Below, piece by piece: positions 1 to 9,817 of a stretch of DNA of 64,000 nucleotides. Source of the stretch: Pseudidiomarina atlantica (lineage in GTDB: Bacteria; Pseudomonadota; Gammaproteobacteria; Enterobacterales; Alteromonadaceae); the NCBI RefSeq assembly GCF_000753735.1, contig NZ_JPIN01000012.1, positions 62,001 to 126,000 on the forward strand, read 5' to 3'. Position 1 is the stretch's first letter. Each line of letters begins with the position of its first letter. The translations under genes and the position numbers were made by a program. The notes beneath the pieces are model-generated. The model worked only from the letters and a program-made list of their open reading frames with translations. It was not told the origin of the DNA and ran no database searches.

Positions 1-657
1 CGCAGAACGCTGATACCACCACGCGGAAAGCAGCACCAGCGGAATAATCCACAACGCCCGCGCTAGTTTAGTCGTGGTGGCGATTTGTAAAGCCTCGTCA
101 CCAAAAGCTTCGGCGGCACCGACCACAGATGAAGTATCGTGAATGGCGATCGCCGCCCACAAACCAAAAGTTAGCTGGTCCAGTTCAAGCAATCTACCGA
201 TCAGTGGAAAGACGAGGAGCGCCACCGAGTTAAGAATAAACACGACCGCCAGAGCGAGTGCCATTTGGTCACTGCGGGCGCGGATGGCGGGGCCAACCGC
301 GGCTATCGCACTGCCACCACAAATTGCCGTACCGGAACCGATTAAATGGGCGGTCGTCAGTTCCATTCGCATTGCTTTCGCCAATAGCAATGCCAACGCA
401 AGGGTGGCGAGCATAGACATCACCATTAATCCCAGCGCATCGCCAGTAACTTGCATAGCACTCGGTAGGTGTACACCAAAACCCAATAGCACAATAGCTA
501 CGCCGAGTAGATGTTTTGCCCATTGTGCCGGATTGAAGTGCGTGGGCGACAAGCCAAACCCTGCGCCAATAAAACCAAGAAGCAGCGCATAGGGCGAGCT
601 AAGCAACCCAACTCCAGCAACGACAGCAATCGCACTGACGTATAATTTAGCAAGCAT
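1..657 (-). CDS. yeiH: YeiH-family putative sulfur-anion exporter (partial, C-terminus outside window)
   Basis: An open frame of 219 codons runs from an ATG at 657 off the left edge, so the C-terminus is missing. The protein is a hydrophobic inner-membrane protein with about six membrane segments in the visible part. Two family signatures of YeiH (UPF0324, conserved hypothetical 698) are present: a GTAICGGSAIAA stretch near residues 109-120 and an AIHDTSSVVGAA stretch near 171-182. Members of this family are annotated as putative sulfate or sulfite exporters. The upstream gene on the same strand ends only 7 bases away and encodes a persulfide dioxygenase-like enzyme, which supports export of a sulfur oxyanion. 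The substrate itself is inferred, not shown. Confidence 0.85.
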   Translation of the reverse strand, partial: MLAKLYVSAIAVVAGVGLLSSPYALLLGFIGAGFGLSPTHFNPAQWAKHLLGVAIVLLGFGVHLPSAMQVTGDALGLMVMSMLATLALALLLAKAMRMELTTAHLIGSGTAICGGSAIAAVGPAIRARSDQMALALAVVFILNSVALLVFPLIGRLLELDQLTFGLWAAIAIHDTSSVVGAAEAFGDEALQIATTTKLARALWIIPLVLLSAWWYQRSA

Positions 658-664
658 AGAACCC

Positions 665-1540
665 TTAAAGCTGGTTGATAGGTAGCTTCAAGTATACTTT
701 ACCTTTGTCATCTGCGGGCGGCATTTCACCAGCTCGAATATTCACTTGAATCGAAGGTAAGATCAGTCGCGGCATTTCTAGTGTGGCATCGCGTTCTTCA
801 CGCATTTTCACAAACTCTTGCTCGCTCACGCCATCACGCACATGTTTGCTGTGCGCCTTTTGCTCGGCAACGGTGGTCTTATGCTGATAATCACGGCCCT
901 CTGGCGGATAATCATGACACATATACAATTCGGTGTTGTCCGGCATCGCTAACAACCGCTGAATAGAACGGTACAAAGTCGTCGCGCTGCCACCTGGGAA
1001 GTCACAACGCGCGGTGCCAACATCCGGCATAAACAAAGTGTCGCCAACGAACACTTTTTGCTCATCGAGTACATAAACCATATCCGCTGGGGTATGCCCC
1101 GGAGAATGCAGCGCACGAAAATGCAGACTGCCAACGGTAAAGGTTTCACCATCGGCAAACAAATGATCGAATTGCTGACCGTCTGGCAGAAACTCTTTCT
1201 CTAGATTGAATACGTCTTTGAAAATTTGCTGTACTTCGCAAATCCTGTTACCAATGGCAATCTTGCCGCCCAAATGTTGCTTGATAAAGGGTGCCGCCGA
1301 AAGATGATCGGCATGTGCGTGCGTTTCTAGAATCCACTCAACTTGCAAGTCATGCGCTTTAACGAAGTCGACTAAACGTTGCGGACCATGTGTCGCTGTA
1401 CGGCCTGATTTGTAATCAAAATCGAGTACCGGATCTATGATGACCGCTTTTTTACTGCTCGGATCTTCCACAACATAGCTGAAAGTTTCGCTGTCAGGGT
1501 CCAAGAACGGCGTGATTTGAGCTTGGCTTGGTGCATTCAT
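665..1540 (-). CDS. Persulfide dioxygenase-like metallo-beta-lactamase-fold protein
   Basis: This is a single-domain metallo-beta-lactamase-fold protein of about 291 residues, resembling ETHE1/Blh-type enzymes that oxidise glutathione persulfide to sulfite. The metal-binding HAHADH motif lies at residues 74-79, followed by His149 (SPGHTP), Asp167 (GDT) and His209 (CHDY), a set consistent with a mononuclear iron site. I place the start at the ATG at 1540, because an AGGAG motif sits 8 bases upstream of it. An in-frame ATG at 1546 is only 2 bases from that motif. The gene is the first of a two-gene unit with the YeiH-type exporter, suggesting oxidation of sulfane sulfur followed by export. A glyoxalase II-like hydrolase is the alternative, but the neighbour favours the sulfur role. 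Confidence 0.82.
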   Translation of the reverse strand: MNAPSQAQITPFLDPDSETFSYVVEDPSSKKAVIIDPVLDFDYKSGRTATHGPQRLVDFVKAHDLQVEWILETHAHADHLSAAPFIKQHLGGKIAIGNRICEVQQIFKDVFNLEKEFLPDGQQFDHLFADGETFTVGSLHFRALHSPGHTPADMVYVLDEQKVFVGDTLFMPDVGTARCDFPGGSATTLYRSIQRLLAMPDNTELYMCHDYPPEGRDYQHKTTVAEQKAHSKHVRDGVSEQEFVKMREERDATLEMPRLILPSIQVNIRAGEMPPADDKGKVYLKLPINQL

Positions 1541-1679
1541 TGCCATTTCTCCTACTTAATGATGCAAATTTTTAAATTAGCGACTTCTAAATTACGTTAT
1601 TCGGCGCGAGAGTTAAACTGGATCACAACACCTTCTGCGTATAAAATTGCGCCTTTCTGTTTACAAATGAGAGTTCACT

Positions 1680-2396
1680 ATGGGTCGCGCGTATCAAAAC
1701 CGCAAAGAGTCGATCGCAAAAACAGCGGCGGCAAAAAGTAAAGTGTACAGCAAATACGGTCGTCAAATTTATGTTGTCGCGAAACAGGGTGGTATTGACC
1801 CCGAAGCGAATCTACAGTTACGTGGTCTTATCGACAGCGCAAAGAAAGACCAAGTTCCTGCCCATGTTATTGAAAAAGCGATTGATAAAGCCAAAGGCGG
1901 TGCAGGTGAAGATTATGCACCTGCGGTGTACGAAGGTTTTGGTCCTGGCAACTGTATGGTGATGGTCGAGTGTTTGACCGACAATCCTGCCCGGACCTTT
2001 GGTGAAGTGCGTAACTGTTTCACGAAAACCAAGTCGAAAATCGGGGCCCCTGGTAGCGTTGCGCACATGTTCGATCATTGTGCCATTATCGCTTTCGCTG
2101 GCGACGACGAAGACGCGGTGTTAGAAGCACTCATGATGGCCGACGTCGATGTGACTGATATTGAAGTTGAAGACGGTAAGTTGACAGTTTTTGCGCCGCA
2201 TACCGAATCACATAAAGCCAAAGTGGCGTTGCAAGAGGCCTTCGAAGGTATCGAGTTTGAGGTAGACGAAGTCCAGTACTTACCACAGATCATGACGACC
2301 ATTGCTGGCGACGACGTACCAATGATGGAAAAGTTTCTCGATATGCTCAACGACTGTGACGACGTGCAAAACGTTTATCACAACGCGGAGTGGTAG
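1680..2396 (+). CDS. yeeN: YebC/TACO1-family protein, YeeN type
   Basis: The 238-residue protein begins [11 protein letters not shown], the start typical of the YeeN branch of the YebC/TACO1 family, whereas the YebC branch begins MAGHSKW. Members are cytoplasmic proteins first described as transcriptional regulators. More recent work links the family to ribosomes and the translation of proline-rich stretches. The full family length is present, with the basic N-terminal segment and the acidic, methionine-containing C-terminal domain. The gene stands alone, faces ptrB tail to tail, and is followed by two strong inverted repeats that probably end transcription. Its exact role in this organism cannot be told from sequence. 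Confidence 0.9.
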   Translation: MGRAYQNRKESIAKTAAAKSKVYSKYGRQIYVVAKQGGIDPEANLQLRGLIDSAKKDQVPAHVIEKAIDKAKGGAGEDYAPAVYEGFGPGNCMVMVECLTDNPARTFGEVRNCFTKTKSKIGAPGSVAHMFDHCAIIAFAGDDEDAVLEALMMADVDVTDIEVEDGKLTVFAPHTESHKAKVALQEAFEGIEFEVDEVQYLPQIMTTIAGDDVPMMEKFLDMLNDCDDVQNVYHNAEW

Positions 2397-2412
2397 GAGC
2401 TCGGTGAGCAAC

Positions 2413-2476
2413 CCGCGGTAATACTAACGACTAGCATTACCGCGGATGCATGGTGGTCCCGTACTAGAAGTACGGG
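2413..2476. terminator. Two inverted repeats between convergent yeeN and ptrB
   Basis: A perfect 10-base inverted repeat (2413-2422 with 2436-2445, core CCGCGGTAAT) is followed by a perfect 8-base repeat (2458-2465 with 2469-2476) with a 3-base loop. They lie between two genes that end toward each other. Neither has a long T run, so they may be terminators or 3'-end stabilisers acting on either strand. Confidence 0.55.
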
Positions 2477-2482
2477 CTGCAA

Positions 2483-4639
2483 TTAGTTTTCTTCTTCAAG
2501 TAAATCCAGAATAAACGCATACTCTTCAGCGACTTCTTTCAGTCGTGAAAAGCGTCCTGACGCACCACCATGCCCAGCTTCCATATTGGTACGGAACATC
2601 AACGGATTGTCTCCGGTTTGCGTGTAGCGCAGTTTCGCGACCCACTTCGCGGGTTCAAAATACTGCACCTGCGAATCATGCAAACCCGTAGTCACGAGCA
2701 TTGCCGGATACTCTTTTGCTTCAACGTGGTCATACGGTGAATAAGAAAGCATGTATTCATAACTTTCTTTGTTCTTCGGGTTGCCCCATTCGTCAAACTC
2801 GTTCGTCGTCAACGGAATACTCTCGTCGAGCATGGTGGTGACCACATCGACAAATGGAACATGAGCAACTAAGCCCCGATACTTTTCAGGCGCTAAGTTT
2901 GCCACTGCACCCATCAACAAACCACCGGCACTCCCACCCATACCGAAGACCTTATCAGGATGAGCATATTGTTCGGCAACTAAGTGGTCAGTCACATCCA
3001 CGTAGTCAGTGAAAGTGTTCTTCTTATTAAACATTTTCCCGTCTTCGTACCACTGCCGCCCCATCTCTTGACCACCACGAATGTGGGCAATGGCATACAC
3101 GAAGCCGCGGTCGACAAGTGAAAACACGCTTTGGCGGAACCAAGGCTCAGAGGTAGAGCCGTAAGAACCATAAGCGTACTGATACAACGGCGCCGTGCCA
3201 TCTTGTTTAAAGTCCTTTTTATACAGCAACGACACTGGAATTTGCGTACCATCGTCGGCCGTTGCCCAAGTACGCGAAGTTGCATATTGTGCAGCATCGT
3301 AGTTCGGTACTTCGGTCGCTTTGAGTACTTCACGTTCTTGGCTCGCCATATCAAACGCGTAGGTGACGGTTGGCGTTACCAATGACGTATAGTTGTAACG
3401 CAACTCGCTGGTATCTTGTTCAACATTAGTGGCAAATGTCATCACGTACGTTGCTTCATCGGCACTTATGACATAGCTGGTTTCGGGCTCCGCCCAAGGC
3501 ACCACACGAATTTGGCGCAAGCCTTCACGACGTTGATTAAGCGCTAAATAATCTTTGAACACAGCAATGTTGTGGATAAATACGGCTTCATCATGGGCAA
3601 CTAAAGGTTCCCAATTCGCTTTATCACCAATCTTATCAGCCGCGACTTGCATGACTTGGAAGTTCGGCGCATTCAAGTCGGTCAGAATAATCCAACGGCC
3701 ATCGATGTGATCCGCAGAGTACTTGAAGTCACGCTCACGCGGCGCTAACACTTGAAACTCTCCATCTGGAGTATCAGCATCGAGTACGTGCATTTCGTCA
3801 GATACCGTCGCATCCAAGTTAATCACCACATACTCGCCATCTGTGGTGTTATCGACCCACATGTAGAAGGTGTTGTCTTGTTCTTCGTAGACGACTTCGA
3901 CACTCTCTGCTGGCGAACCCAGCTGATACTTCATTACGCGCTTGGATAACAGTGTTTGTGGGTCGTTTTCAATGACAAACAAGGTTTCGTTGTCTTTCGC
4001 CCAAGCAATCGCCGCTGAGATTCCGGTAATACCGGTCGCAGTAATTTCGCCAGTGCTCAGATCTTTGACTTGCAGTTCGTACTGACGACGGCCCATGTCA
4101 TCAACCACAAAAGCGACTTTAGTCTGGTCTGGACTGATTTGCAGATTCGAGACCTGCATAAAGGATTTGCCTTCGGCCAACTCATTCACGTCAAGAATGG
4201 TTTCAGCTGTGCCGCCATCAACCGGCGTTCGGGTGTAAATGGGATACTCTTTACCCGCCTCGTAGACTGTTTGGTACATGTAGTCACCGCGACGATAAGG
4301 AACACTACTATCGTCTTGCTTCACACGACCCAGGATTTCTTGTTCGATTTCATCGGTAACCGCTTGATAATCCGCGCGATAGGCATCGTAATAGTCGTTC
4401 TCGGCTTCAAGATAGGCCAGAACCTCAGGATCTTTACGTTCATCATCACGCAGCCAATAATAGTAATCGACGCGTTCACCATGCGGTGAAACTACAGTAT
4501 AAGGTTCGCGCTTAGCAACCGGCGCGTCACTCTGAGCAGCGTCTGTAGCGGTGGTTTCTGGTGCTGGCTGACACGCAGCTAAGGCAAATACAGCAAGTGC
4601 TGTAAGTGCATATTTCGAAATAGGCTTGGTTAAATACAT
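2483..4639 (-). CDS. ptrB: Oligopeptidase B-like S9A serine peptidase, lipoprotein
   Basis: This S9A (prolyl oligopeptidase family) peptidase resembles oligopeptidase B, which cleaves short peptides after Arg or Lys. An N-terminal beta-propeller half precedes an alpha/beta-hydrolase domain. The triad reads Ser570 (GGSAGG), Asp655 (GLHDSQ) and His690 (AGHGG), and the first follows from the DNA at 2930-2932. Unlike the usual cytoplasmic enzyme, this one starts with a hydrophobic signal ending LAAC, a lipobox with Cys23, so it is probably membrane-anchored in the periplasm or outer membrane. The start is taken at the ATG at 4639, which has an AGGG motif 8 bases upstream. An in-frame ATG at 4645 is too close to it. 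A second lipoprotein S9A peptidase lies at 7010-9178. Confidence 0.9.
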   Translation of the reverse strand: MYLTKPISKYALTALAVFALAACQPAPETTATDAAQSDAPVAKREPYTVVSPHGERVDYYYWLRDDERKDPEVLAYLEAENDYYDAYRADYQAVTDEIEQEILGRVKQDDSSVPYRRGDYMYQTVYEAGKEYPIYTRTPVDGGTAETILDVNELAEGKSFMQVSNLQISPDQTKVAFVVDDMGRRQYELQVKDLSTGEITATGITGISAAIAWAKDNETLFVIENDPQTLLSKRVMKYQLGSPAESVEVVYEEQDNTFYMWVDNTTDGEYVVINLDATVSDEMHVLDADTPDGEFQVLAPRERDFKYSADHIDGRWIILTDLNAPNFQVMQVAADKIGDKANWEPLVAHDEAVFIHNIAVFKDYLALNQRREGLRQIRVVPWAEPETSYVISADEATYVMTFATNVEQDTSELRYNYTSLVTPTVTYAFDMASQEREVLKATEVPNYDAAQYATSRTWATADDGTQIPVSLLYKKDFKQDGTAPLYQYAYGSYGSTSEPWFRQSVFSLVDRGFVYAIAHIRGGQEMGRQWYEDGKMFNKKNTFTDYVDVTDHLVAEQYAHPDKVFGMGGSAGGLLMGAVANLAPEKYRGLVAHVPFVDVVTTMLDESIPLTTNEFDEWGNPKNKESYEYMLSYSPYDHVEAKEYPAMLVTTGLHDSQVQYFEPAKWVAKLRYTQTGDNPLMFRTNMEAGHGGASGRFSRLKEVAEEYAFILDLLEEEN

Positions 4640-4869
4640 GGTCATTACCCTGTTAGATTTAGTAAGCCATCAAACTGTTGATGATTTTGTCAGTCGGGTC
4701 AAGCGCTTTAGCTGCTGTGAATCGGTGACACGGCGCGTGAACTTTATTTTTGATCTTTTTATAACAATAAAACATGCTGACAATTATATTGAGCATTCAT
4801 CGAAATTAGTTGCACTGCTCGGACCACGAAGGTAAGTTATTGCATATTTTTTAGACGCGAAGGATTCCT

Positions 4870-6957
4870 GTGCGCCCATTTACAGCGACCTCCATTATGC
4901 TCGCCACACTCGGCTACTTAGCCTTCGCGAGTCATTTAGCGCATGCTTCCTTATGGCAAGAGGAGGCAGTGGCTCAGAGTGTAAGCCAAGCACCTGTTTT
5001 AGACAGTGAAATCGAGCAGCAACTCGACGACATGCTGAATAGCAATTTGTCAGAAGAAGAAATGCGCTCTCGAATGGTGGCGCTTGAACAAACCCTAGAC
5101 GCACGAGCGCCAGCTATGTCGCGCGTTCGTTTGATGTCTTACATTGCACTTTCAAATGCCTATTTAGGCGAAGTAGAACTTGCCTACCAACAACTTGATG
5201 ATGCACAGCAGCTAGCGCTGAAAAGTGCGTTGCCAGATGCGCTTGCCGAAGTCGCAGGCACACGTATTTTGGTCAAAACCCTTGAGAACAAATTAACGGA
5301 AGCCTATACCCTACTCAATACCGCAATCGTACCTTTAGAAAGTGCGCAATTACCGCGGGTTCGTTATTTTGTACACAACCTCATTGCCAGTGTTTACACT
5401 GCGAAAAACAAACCTGAACGGGCCTTCGAACATTTGATTGCCGCCGCGCAAGCCGTCGATGAAACCAATGATGAGCGCACTCCTATTCGCCGCACCCATT
5501 TAAGCCTGCGGGTGGCCGCGATTGATACGCAACAACGGCGTTACGAGCAAGCCTTGCAGCGTTTAGATGAAGCGACGCAAGCGGTGCAACAAGCTGGCCT
5601 TGAGGCCATGTTTATACCAGAAATCGAATTCCAACGCGCTTATGTCTATTCGATGATGGAGGAATACGACCGCGCCTTCGAAATCTATAAAGATCTCGAA
5701 AGCCAGATAAAAGATGATCCGACTTGGGTAGCATTAGAATCTACAGTTTTAAACAATTTAGGTGACTTAGCGATACGCACCGAACGCTTCGAGTCGGGTA
5801 CCGAAATTCTACAGCAAGCATTAGCCGTCGCCGAAGCGCAAAACGACGTCATCACCGAGCAAATGATCCGCTTTAACTTAGGCTTTATCCAGGTGCACCT
5901 TGATAACTTTGATGTTGGCTTGAACGCCATGCAAGAAGTTGTTGAGCAGGCTCGAGATACGTGGCTTGACAGTGAGTTTGAACCCTTACTGGGCGAATTT
6001 GCCGAAGCGTTAACGATGGCGGGTCGCCACCAACAGGCCAATCAGGTGTTGCTCGAACAACGTGGGTTACGGGAAGAGATTTTTAATACCAACTTGCAGA
6101 AGAACGTGACCGAGCTGCAGAACCTTTACGACTCGCAAGATAAAGCACAACAGATAGAGTTGCTCGAACGCCAGAATGACCTCAATGCCCAGCAGCTTGA
6201 AAACGAGCGCCAGCGCCAACTCATTCTGATTCTTGGCGTCGTTGTTGCGCTGCTGCTGTCGACCCTGGTGTTTTATTTATATCGTGCAGCGCGGCGTTCC
6301 AACTTGGCCTTGCAGAGCGCAAACGCGAAACTAGCCGACCAGTCGATTCGCGATCCACTTACCGGACTCCTTAATCGTCGCGCAATGCAGCAAGAACTGC
6401 AGCGCCAAGAGGCGCACCCTAAAGCGCGTTCCGATGCCATGGTGTTGATTGATATCGACCACTTTAAACGCATCAACGATCATCACGGTCATGCCGCTGG
6501 CGATGAGGTCATTAAAGCCGTAGCCCAACGCCTCATCGACGTCTGTCGCGACAACGATAAAGTGATTCGCTGGGGTGGCGAAGAGTTCCTGATTTATCTC
6601 ACGGAGACCAGCCACGACGCTTTACCACGATTTGTGTTGCGGTTACTGCAGCAAATTGCCAGTAAACCCGTCACCACCGAGAACGGTAAGCAAATCGACA
6701 TTACCTGTACCGCTGGCTTCATCAGTTACCCGTTTGCCGACCTCAATCAGCAACAAATGGATTGGGAAGCGACGTTACAACTCGTAGATAAAGCGCTGTA
6801 TGCAGGCAAAGTTCATGGCCGCAATCAGGCGTGGGGTATCGTCAGTTTGAACGTTCCCTACGAGCAGGCGCATAAAGTCCTCGATACCGACTTAGCCCGC
6901 GCCATAGAGGATAACTATGTGTCAGCGGTAACCTTGCACGGTCCGCAGCGCGCATAA
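4870..6957 (+). CDS. TPR-repeat membrane protein with GGDEF diguanylate cyclase domain
   Basis: The 695-residue protein starts with GTG and has a signal peptide (predicted cleavage after AHA, near residue 26). A long helical region rich in tetratricopeptide-like repeats (about 30-400) follows, then a short coiled coil, one membrane segment near 450-472, and a C-terminal GGDEF domain. The active-site loop is intact as GGEEF at residues 569-573. An RxxD inhibitory-site motif at 560-563 sits exactly five residues upstream. It should therefore make cyclic di-GMP and be product-inhibited. The TPR sensor lies in the periplasm and the cyclase in the cytoplasm. The gene stands between two exported peptidases on the opposite strand, and what the TPR domain senses is unknown. 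Confidence 0.9.
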   Translation: MRPFTATSIMLATLGYLAFASHLAHASLWQEEAVAQSVSQAPVLDSEIEQQLDDMLNSNLSEEEMRSRMVALEQTLDARAPAMSRVRLMSYIALSNAYLGEVELAYQQLDDAQQLALKSALPDALAEVAGTRILVKTLENKLTEAYTLLNTAIVPLESAQLPRVRYFVHNLIASVYTAKNKPERAFEHLIAAAQAVDETNDERTPIRRTHLSLRVAAIDTQQRRYEQALQRLDEATQAVQQAGLEAMFIPEIEFQRAYVYSMMEEYDRAFEIYKDLESQIKDDPTWVALESTVLNNLGDLAIRTERFESGTEILQQALAVAEAQNDVITEQMIRFNLGFIQVHLDNFDVGLNAMQEVVEQARDTWLDSEFEPLLGEFAEALTMAGRHQQANQVLLEQRGLREEIFNTNLQKNVTELQNLYDSQDKAQQIELLERQNDLNAQQLENERQRQLILILGVVVALLLSTLVFYLYRAARRSNLALQSANAKLADQSIRDPLTGLLNRRAMQQELQRQEAHPKARSDAMVLIDIDHFKRINDHHGHAAGDEVIKAVAQRLIDVCRDNDKVIRWGGEEFLIYLTETSHDALPRFVLRLLQQIASKPVTTENGKQIDITCTAGFISYPFADLNQQQMDWEATLQLVDKALYAGKVHGRNQAWGIVSLNVPYEQAHKVLDTDLARAIEDNYVSAVTLHGPQRA

Positions 6958-6960
6958 AAA

Positions 6961-6982
6961 AGCCTCGGTGTGCGCCGAGGCT
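6961..6982. terminator. Bidirectional terminator hairpin
   Basis: AGCCTCGG (6961-6968) pairs with CCGAGGCT (6975-6982) around a 6-base loop, flanked by A-rich sequence on the left and T-rich sequence on the right. It lies between the convergent GGDEF gene and the peptidase gene and can serve both strands. Confidence 0.85.
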
Positions 6983-7009
6983 TTCATTATTTTGCGTTAA
7001 CTGCAGTTG

Positions 7010-9178
7010 TTATTGCAGCTCTTCCAACTCTTTCACACCCATGTTCCACAATGTAAAACCATAGATATCAGCGTACTGTTCGATGGTTTTTGATACCGGC
7101 GTACCTGCACCATGACCCGCATTGGTCTCGATACGAATCAACTGCGGATTTGCGCCACCTGCCTTCGCTTGCAGTTCAGCTGCAAACTTGAATGAATGTG
7201 CAGGAACCACACGGTCATCGTGATCACCAGTGGTAATCATGGTCGCTGGATAGTTGACGCCCTGCTCCACGTTATGCACCGGTGAATAACCGTATAAGTA
7301 CTCGAACATTTCTTTGCTGTCTTCGGCAGTGCCGTAGTCGTAGGCCCAACCTGCGCCAGCTGTGAAGGTGTGGTAACGCAACATATCAAGTACACCTACC
7401 GCTGGTAAGGCAACTTGCATTAAATCTGGGCGTTGTGTCATCACTGCGCCCACCAACAAGCCACCATTTGAGCCGCCACGAATCGCCAAACGGTTGCTTG
7501 AGGTATAGCCTTGGTCAATCAGATATTCGCCCGCCGCAATAAAGTCATCAAACACGTTTTGCTTGTTAAGCTGCGTACCTGCTAAGTGCCATGCTTTACC
7601 ATACTCACCGCCACCGCGCAGGTTTGCCACCGCATAAACACCGCCCATTTCGAGCCAAAGCGCGTTGGTGATGCTAAACGAAGGGGTCAAGCTGATATTG
7701 AAGCCACCATAACCATAAAGCATGGTCGGATTTGTACCGTCAAGCTCAAGACCTTTCTTGTAGGTGATGATCATCGGTACTTCGGTGCCATCTTTCGACG
7801 TATAGAAGACCTGCTTCGATTCATAAGCATCGCTATCGAAGTCGGCTTTTGATTTCTCATACACTTCCGATTCACCGGTTGCCGGCGCGTACTTATAGAT
7901 GGTGCCTGGCGTGTTGTAATTGGTGAAGGTGTAATACAACTCTTCAGCATCGTCTTTGCCAGCAAAACCGCTCACACTACCCACGCCCGGCAACTCAACA
8001 TCACGTACTTTGTTGCCGTCGTAGTCGTATTGTTCGACCTTGGCAATCGCGTCGACCATGTACTCAGCAAAAATGTAACCCGCGCCAGTACCAACGCTTA
8101 GTACGTTATCAGTCTCGGCGATAAAATCCTGCCAGTTAGCAGGTTCGGGAGCACTTGCATCAACCGTAACTACGCGCTTATTCGGCGCATCGAGGTCAGT
8201 CACTAGATACAACTTCGAACCCTTGTTGTCTAACACTGAAGTATCAGCATCAAAGGTGTCAGTAATAGCAACAAGTTCACTGTTTGGGCTACTCAAATCT
8301 TTCAAGAACAGTTTGTTTCCTGACGTTGAGTTAGCGGCGCTGATAAACAAGTAGTTATCGTCTTCAGAGACGTAGCCGCCAACATAACGGTGCTTTTCTG
8401 CTTCGTTGCCACCAAAGATGACTGCATCATCCGCTTGCGCAGTGCCCAGCTTGTGATAGTAAAGCTTGTGTTGGTCAGTTTTCGCTGACAGCTCACTGCC
8501 TTCTGGTTTGTCATAGCTTGAATAGTAGAAGCCATCGTTACCAAACCACGAAATACCGCTAAATTTCACATCAACGATTGGATCTTCAAGCTGCTCTTTG
8601 GTTTCAACATCGATAATGATGATCTTGCGCCAGTCACTACCGCCCTCAGAGATTGCATACGCAGCGATTGAGCCATCTTTTGAAAAACTCAAACTAGCCA
8701 AAGAAGTAGTACCATCTTCGCTGAAAGTATTTGGATCAAGGAAGACTTCAGTATTGCCCTCAGCATCCGTACGGTAAACCACGTACTGGTTCTGTAGACC
8801 GTCATTCTTATAGAAGTAGGTGTAATCGCCTTCTTTGAAAGGCGCGCCGACTTTCTCATAGTTCCACATGGAACTTAAACGCTCTTCGATTTGTTGACGA
8901 TAGGGGATTTGCTCAAGGTACTTAAACGTCACCTCGTTTTGTGCTTGTACCCAGGCCTCAGTATCAACACTGCGATCATCTTCAAGCCAGCGGTAGGGGT
9001 CGGCAACGACCGTACCAAAATAATTGTCGGTAACATTACCGCGGAACGTCGTTGGATAGGTTAACTGATTCGCTGTCATCGTCGCTTCTTTGCTCAATTC
9101 AACATCACTCGATGTTTGTTCTTGTGGTGAACAAGCCGCCAATACGGCTACGCTCAACACTGATAACCATTTTTTCAT
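7010..9178 (-). CDS. Prolyl oligopeptidase, lipoprotein (S9A)
   Basis: The 722-residue protein is a full-length prolyl endopeptidase, cutting short peptides after proline. The N-terminus is a lipoprotein signal (VLAAC, Cys16), then the family's opening strand with the DPYRWLED motif near 60-67, a beta-propeller, and the catalytic domain. The triad is Ser570 (GGSNGG), Asp654 in DHDDRVVP, and His689 (NAGHGAG). The Arg of DDR, which contacts substrate in this family, is kept. An exported, lipid-anchored form suggests peptide degradation in the periplasm or at the outer membrane. It shares family and lipobox with the gene at 2483-4639, with the GGDEF gene between them. Confidence 0.93.
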   Translation of the reverse strand: MKKWLSVLSVAVLAACSPQEQTSSDVELSKEATMTANQLTYPTTFRGNVTDNYFGTVVADPYRWLEDDRSVDTEAWVQAQNEVTFKYLEQIPYRQQIEERLSSMWNYEKVGAPFKEGDYTYFYKNDGLQNQYVVYRTDAEGNTEVFLDPNTFSEDGTTSLASLSFSKDGSIAAYAISEGGSDWRKIIIIDVETKEQLEDPIVDVKFSGISWFGNDGFYYSSYDKPEGSELSAKTDQHKLYYHKLGTAQADDAVIFGGNEAEKHRYVGGYVSEDDNYLFISAANSTSGNKLFLKDLSSPNSELVAITDTFDADTSVLDNKGSKLYLVTDLDAPNKRVVTVDASAPEPANWQDFIAETDNVLSVGTGAGYIFAEYMVDAIAKVEQYDYDGNKVRDVELPGVGSVSGFAGKDDAEELYYTFTNYNTPGTIYKYAPATGESEVYEKSKADFDSDAYESKQVFYTSKDGTEVPMIITYKKGLELDGTNPTMLYGYGGFNISLTPSFSITNALWLEMGGVYAVANLRGGGEYGKAWHLAGTQLNKQNVFDDFIAAGEYLIDQGYTSSNRLAIRGGSNGGLLVGAVMTQRPDLMQVALPAVGVLDMLRYHTFTAGAGWAYDYGTAEDSKEMFEYLYGYSPVHNVEQGVNYPATMITTGDHDDRVVPAHSFKFAAELQAKAGGANPQLIRIETNAGHGAGTPVSKTIEQYADIYGFTLWNMGVKELEELQ

Positions 9179-9204
9179 GGATTCTCTCCCTTATTATTTT
9201 GTTA

Positions 9205-9765
9205 TTAGCTCAAGGCTGGGTGGGTATTTGCAAACCACGCCTGTTGATTCATACCCGCCAAGAATTGCTGCAGGTTCGGCCAGTTTTGAATATCAATACG
9301 GTTACGAAATTGTGCCCAGCTCAAAAAGCATGCTAGCCGCAGATGGGCGTCATTTTTCTCGTCAACTTCACCCCACTCGCGGCTATTTAAATCGTCAAGT
9401 ATCGCGTTCACACGATCTTGTTGGCGCGTTAAGTAAGGTACTTGTTCAGCCGTAAGGTTATCCATACTTAAAATAAAGATGTTTACGGTGGCATCTAAAG
9501 CTGTATTGATCGTGCAATAAAGGTCAAAGGTGGCTGGGTCCTCACAGAATCCCTCACCCGCTAAAGTGCGAAGATAACGTAAAATCGACGACGAATCATG
9601 CAATTCTAGGCCATCATGAGAAAAGTAAGGTACCCGTTTGGTCGGCGTTTGCTGCGCACTCTGAGTGTAGTCTGTTGGTACAAACTCATAGTCATGCTGA
9701 TGCTGTGCCAAGACAATGCGACAATGACGTACGAATGGTGAAGTATAACTGCCAAATAGTTTCAT
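9205..9765 (-). CDS. Glutathione S-transferase family protein
   Basis: The 186-residue protein has the thioredoxin-like N-terminal domain of glutathione S-transferases: SYTSPFVRHCR near residues 6-16, the cis-proline loop with VPYF near 46-49, and an HDSSSI stretch near 56-61 corresponding to the glutathione-binding ESxAI motif. An all-helical C-terminal domain follows. It is somewhat short for a GST (about 200 residues) and lacks obvious subclass signatures, so the substrate cannot be named. It lies 26 bases beyond the start of the peptidase gene on the same strand and diverges from the DUF502 gene. Confidence 0.85.
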   Translation of the reverse strand: MKLFGSYTSPFVRHCRIVLAQHQHDYEFVPTDYTQSAQQTPTKRVPYFSHDGLELHDSSSILRYLRTLAGEGFCEDPATFDLYCTINTALDATVNIFILSMDNLTAEQVPYLTRQQDRVNAILDDLNSREWGEVDEKNDAHLRLACFLSWAQFRNRIDIQNWPNLQQFLAGMNQQAWFANTHPALS

Positions 9766-9817
9766 ATCGGTTCCTGAAAAACGCTAAGCTAGAACAAACT
9801 GCAAAGAGATTAGCATA

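Noticed and set aside
143-592. Plus-strand frame of 149 codons at the left end
   Set aside because: It is antisense to the YeiH-family gene, which has clear family signatures on the minus strand.
8860-8875. Near-match to parS in the prolyl oligopeptidase gene (AGTTCCACATGGAACT)
   Set aside because: It differs from the palindrome at the central CG step and at both ends. ParB sites normally keep the CACGTG core.
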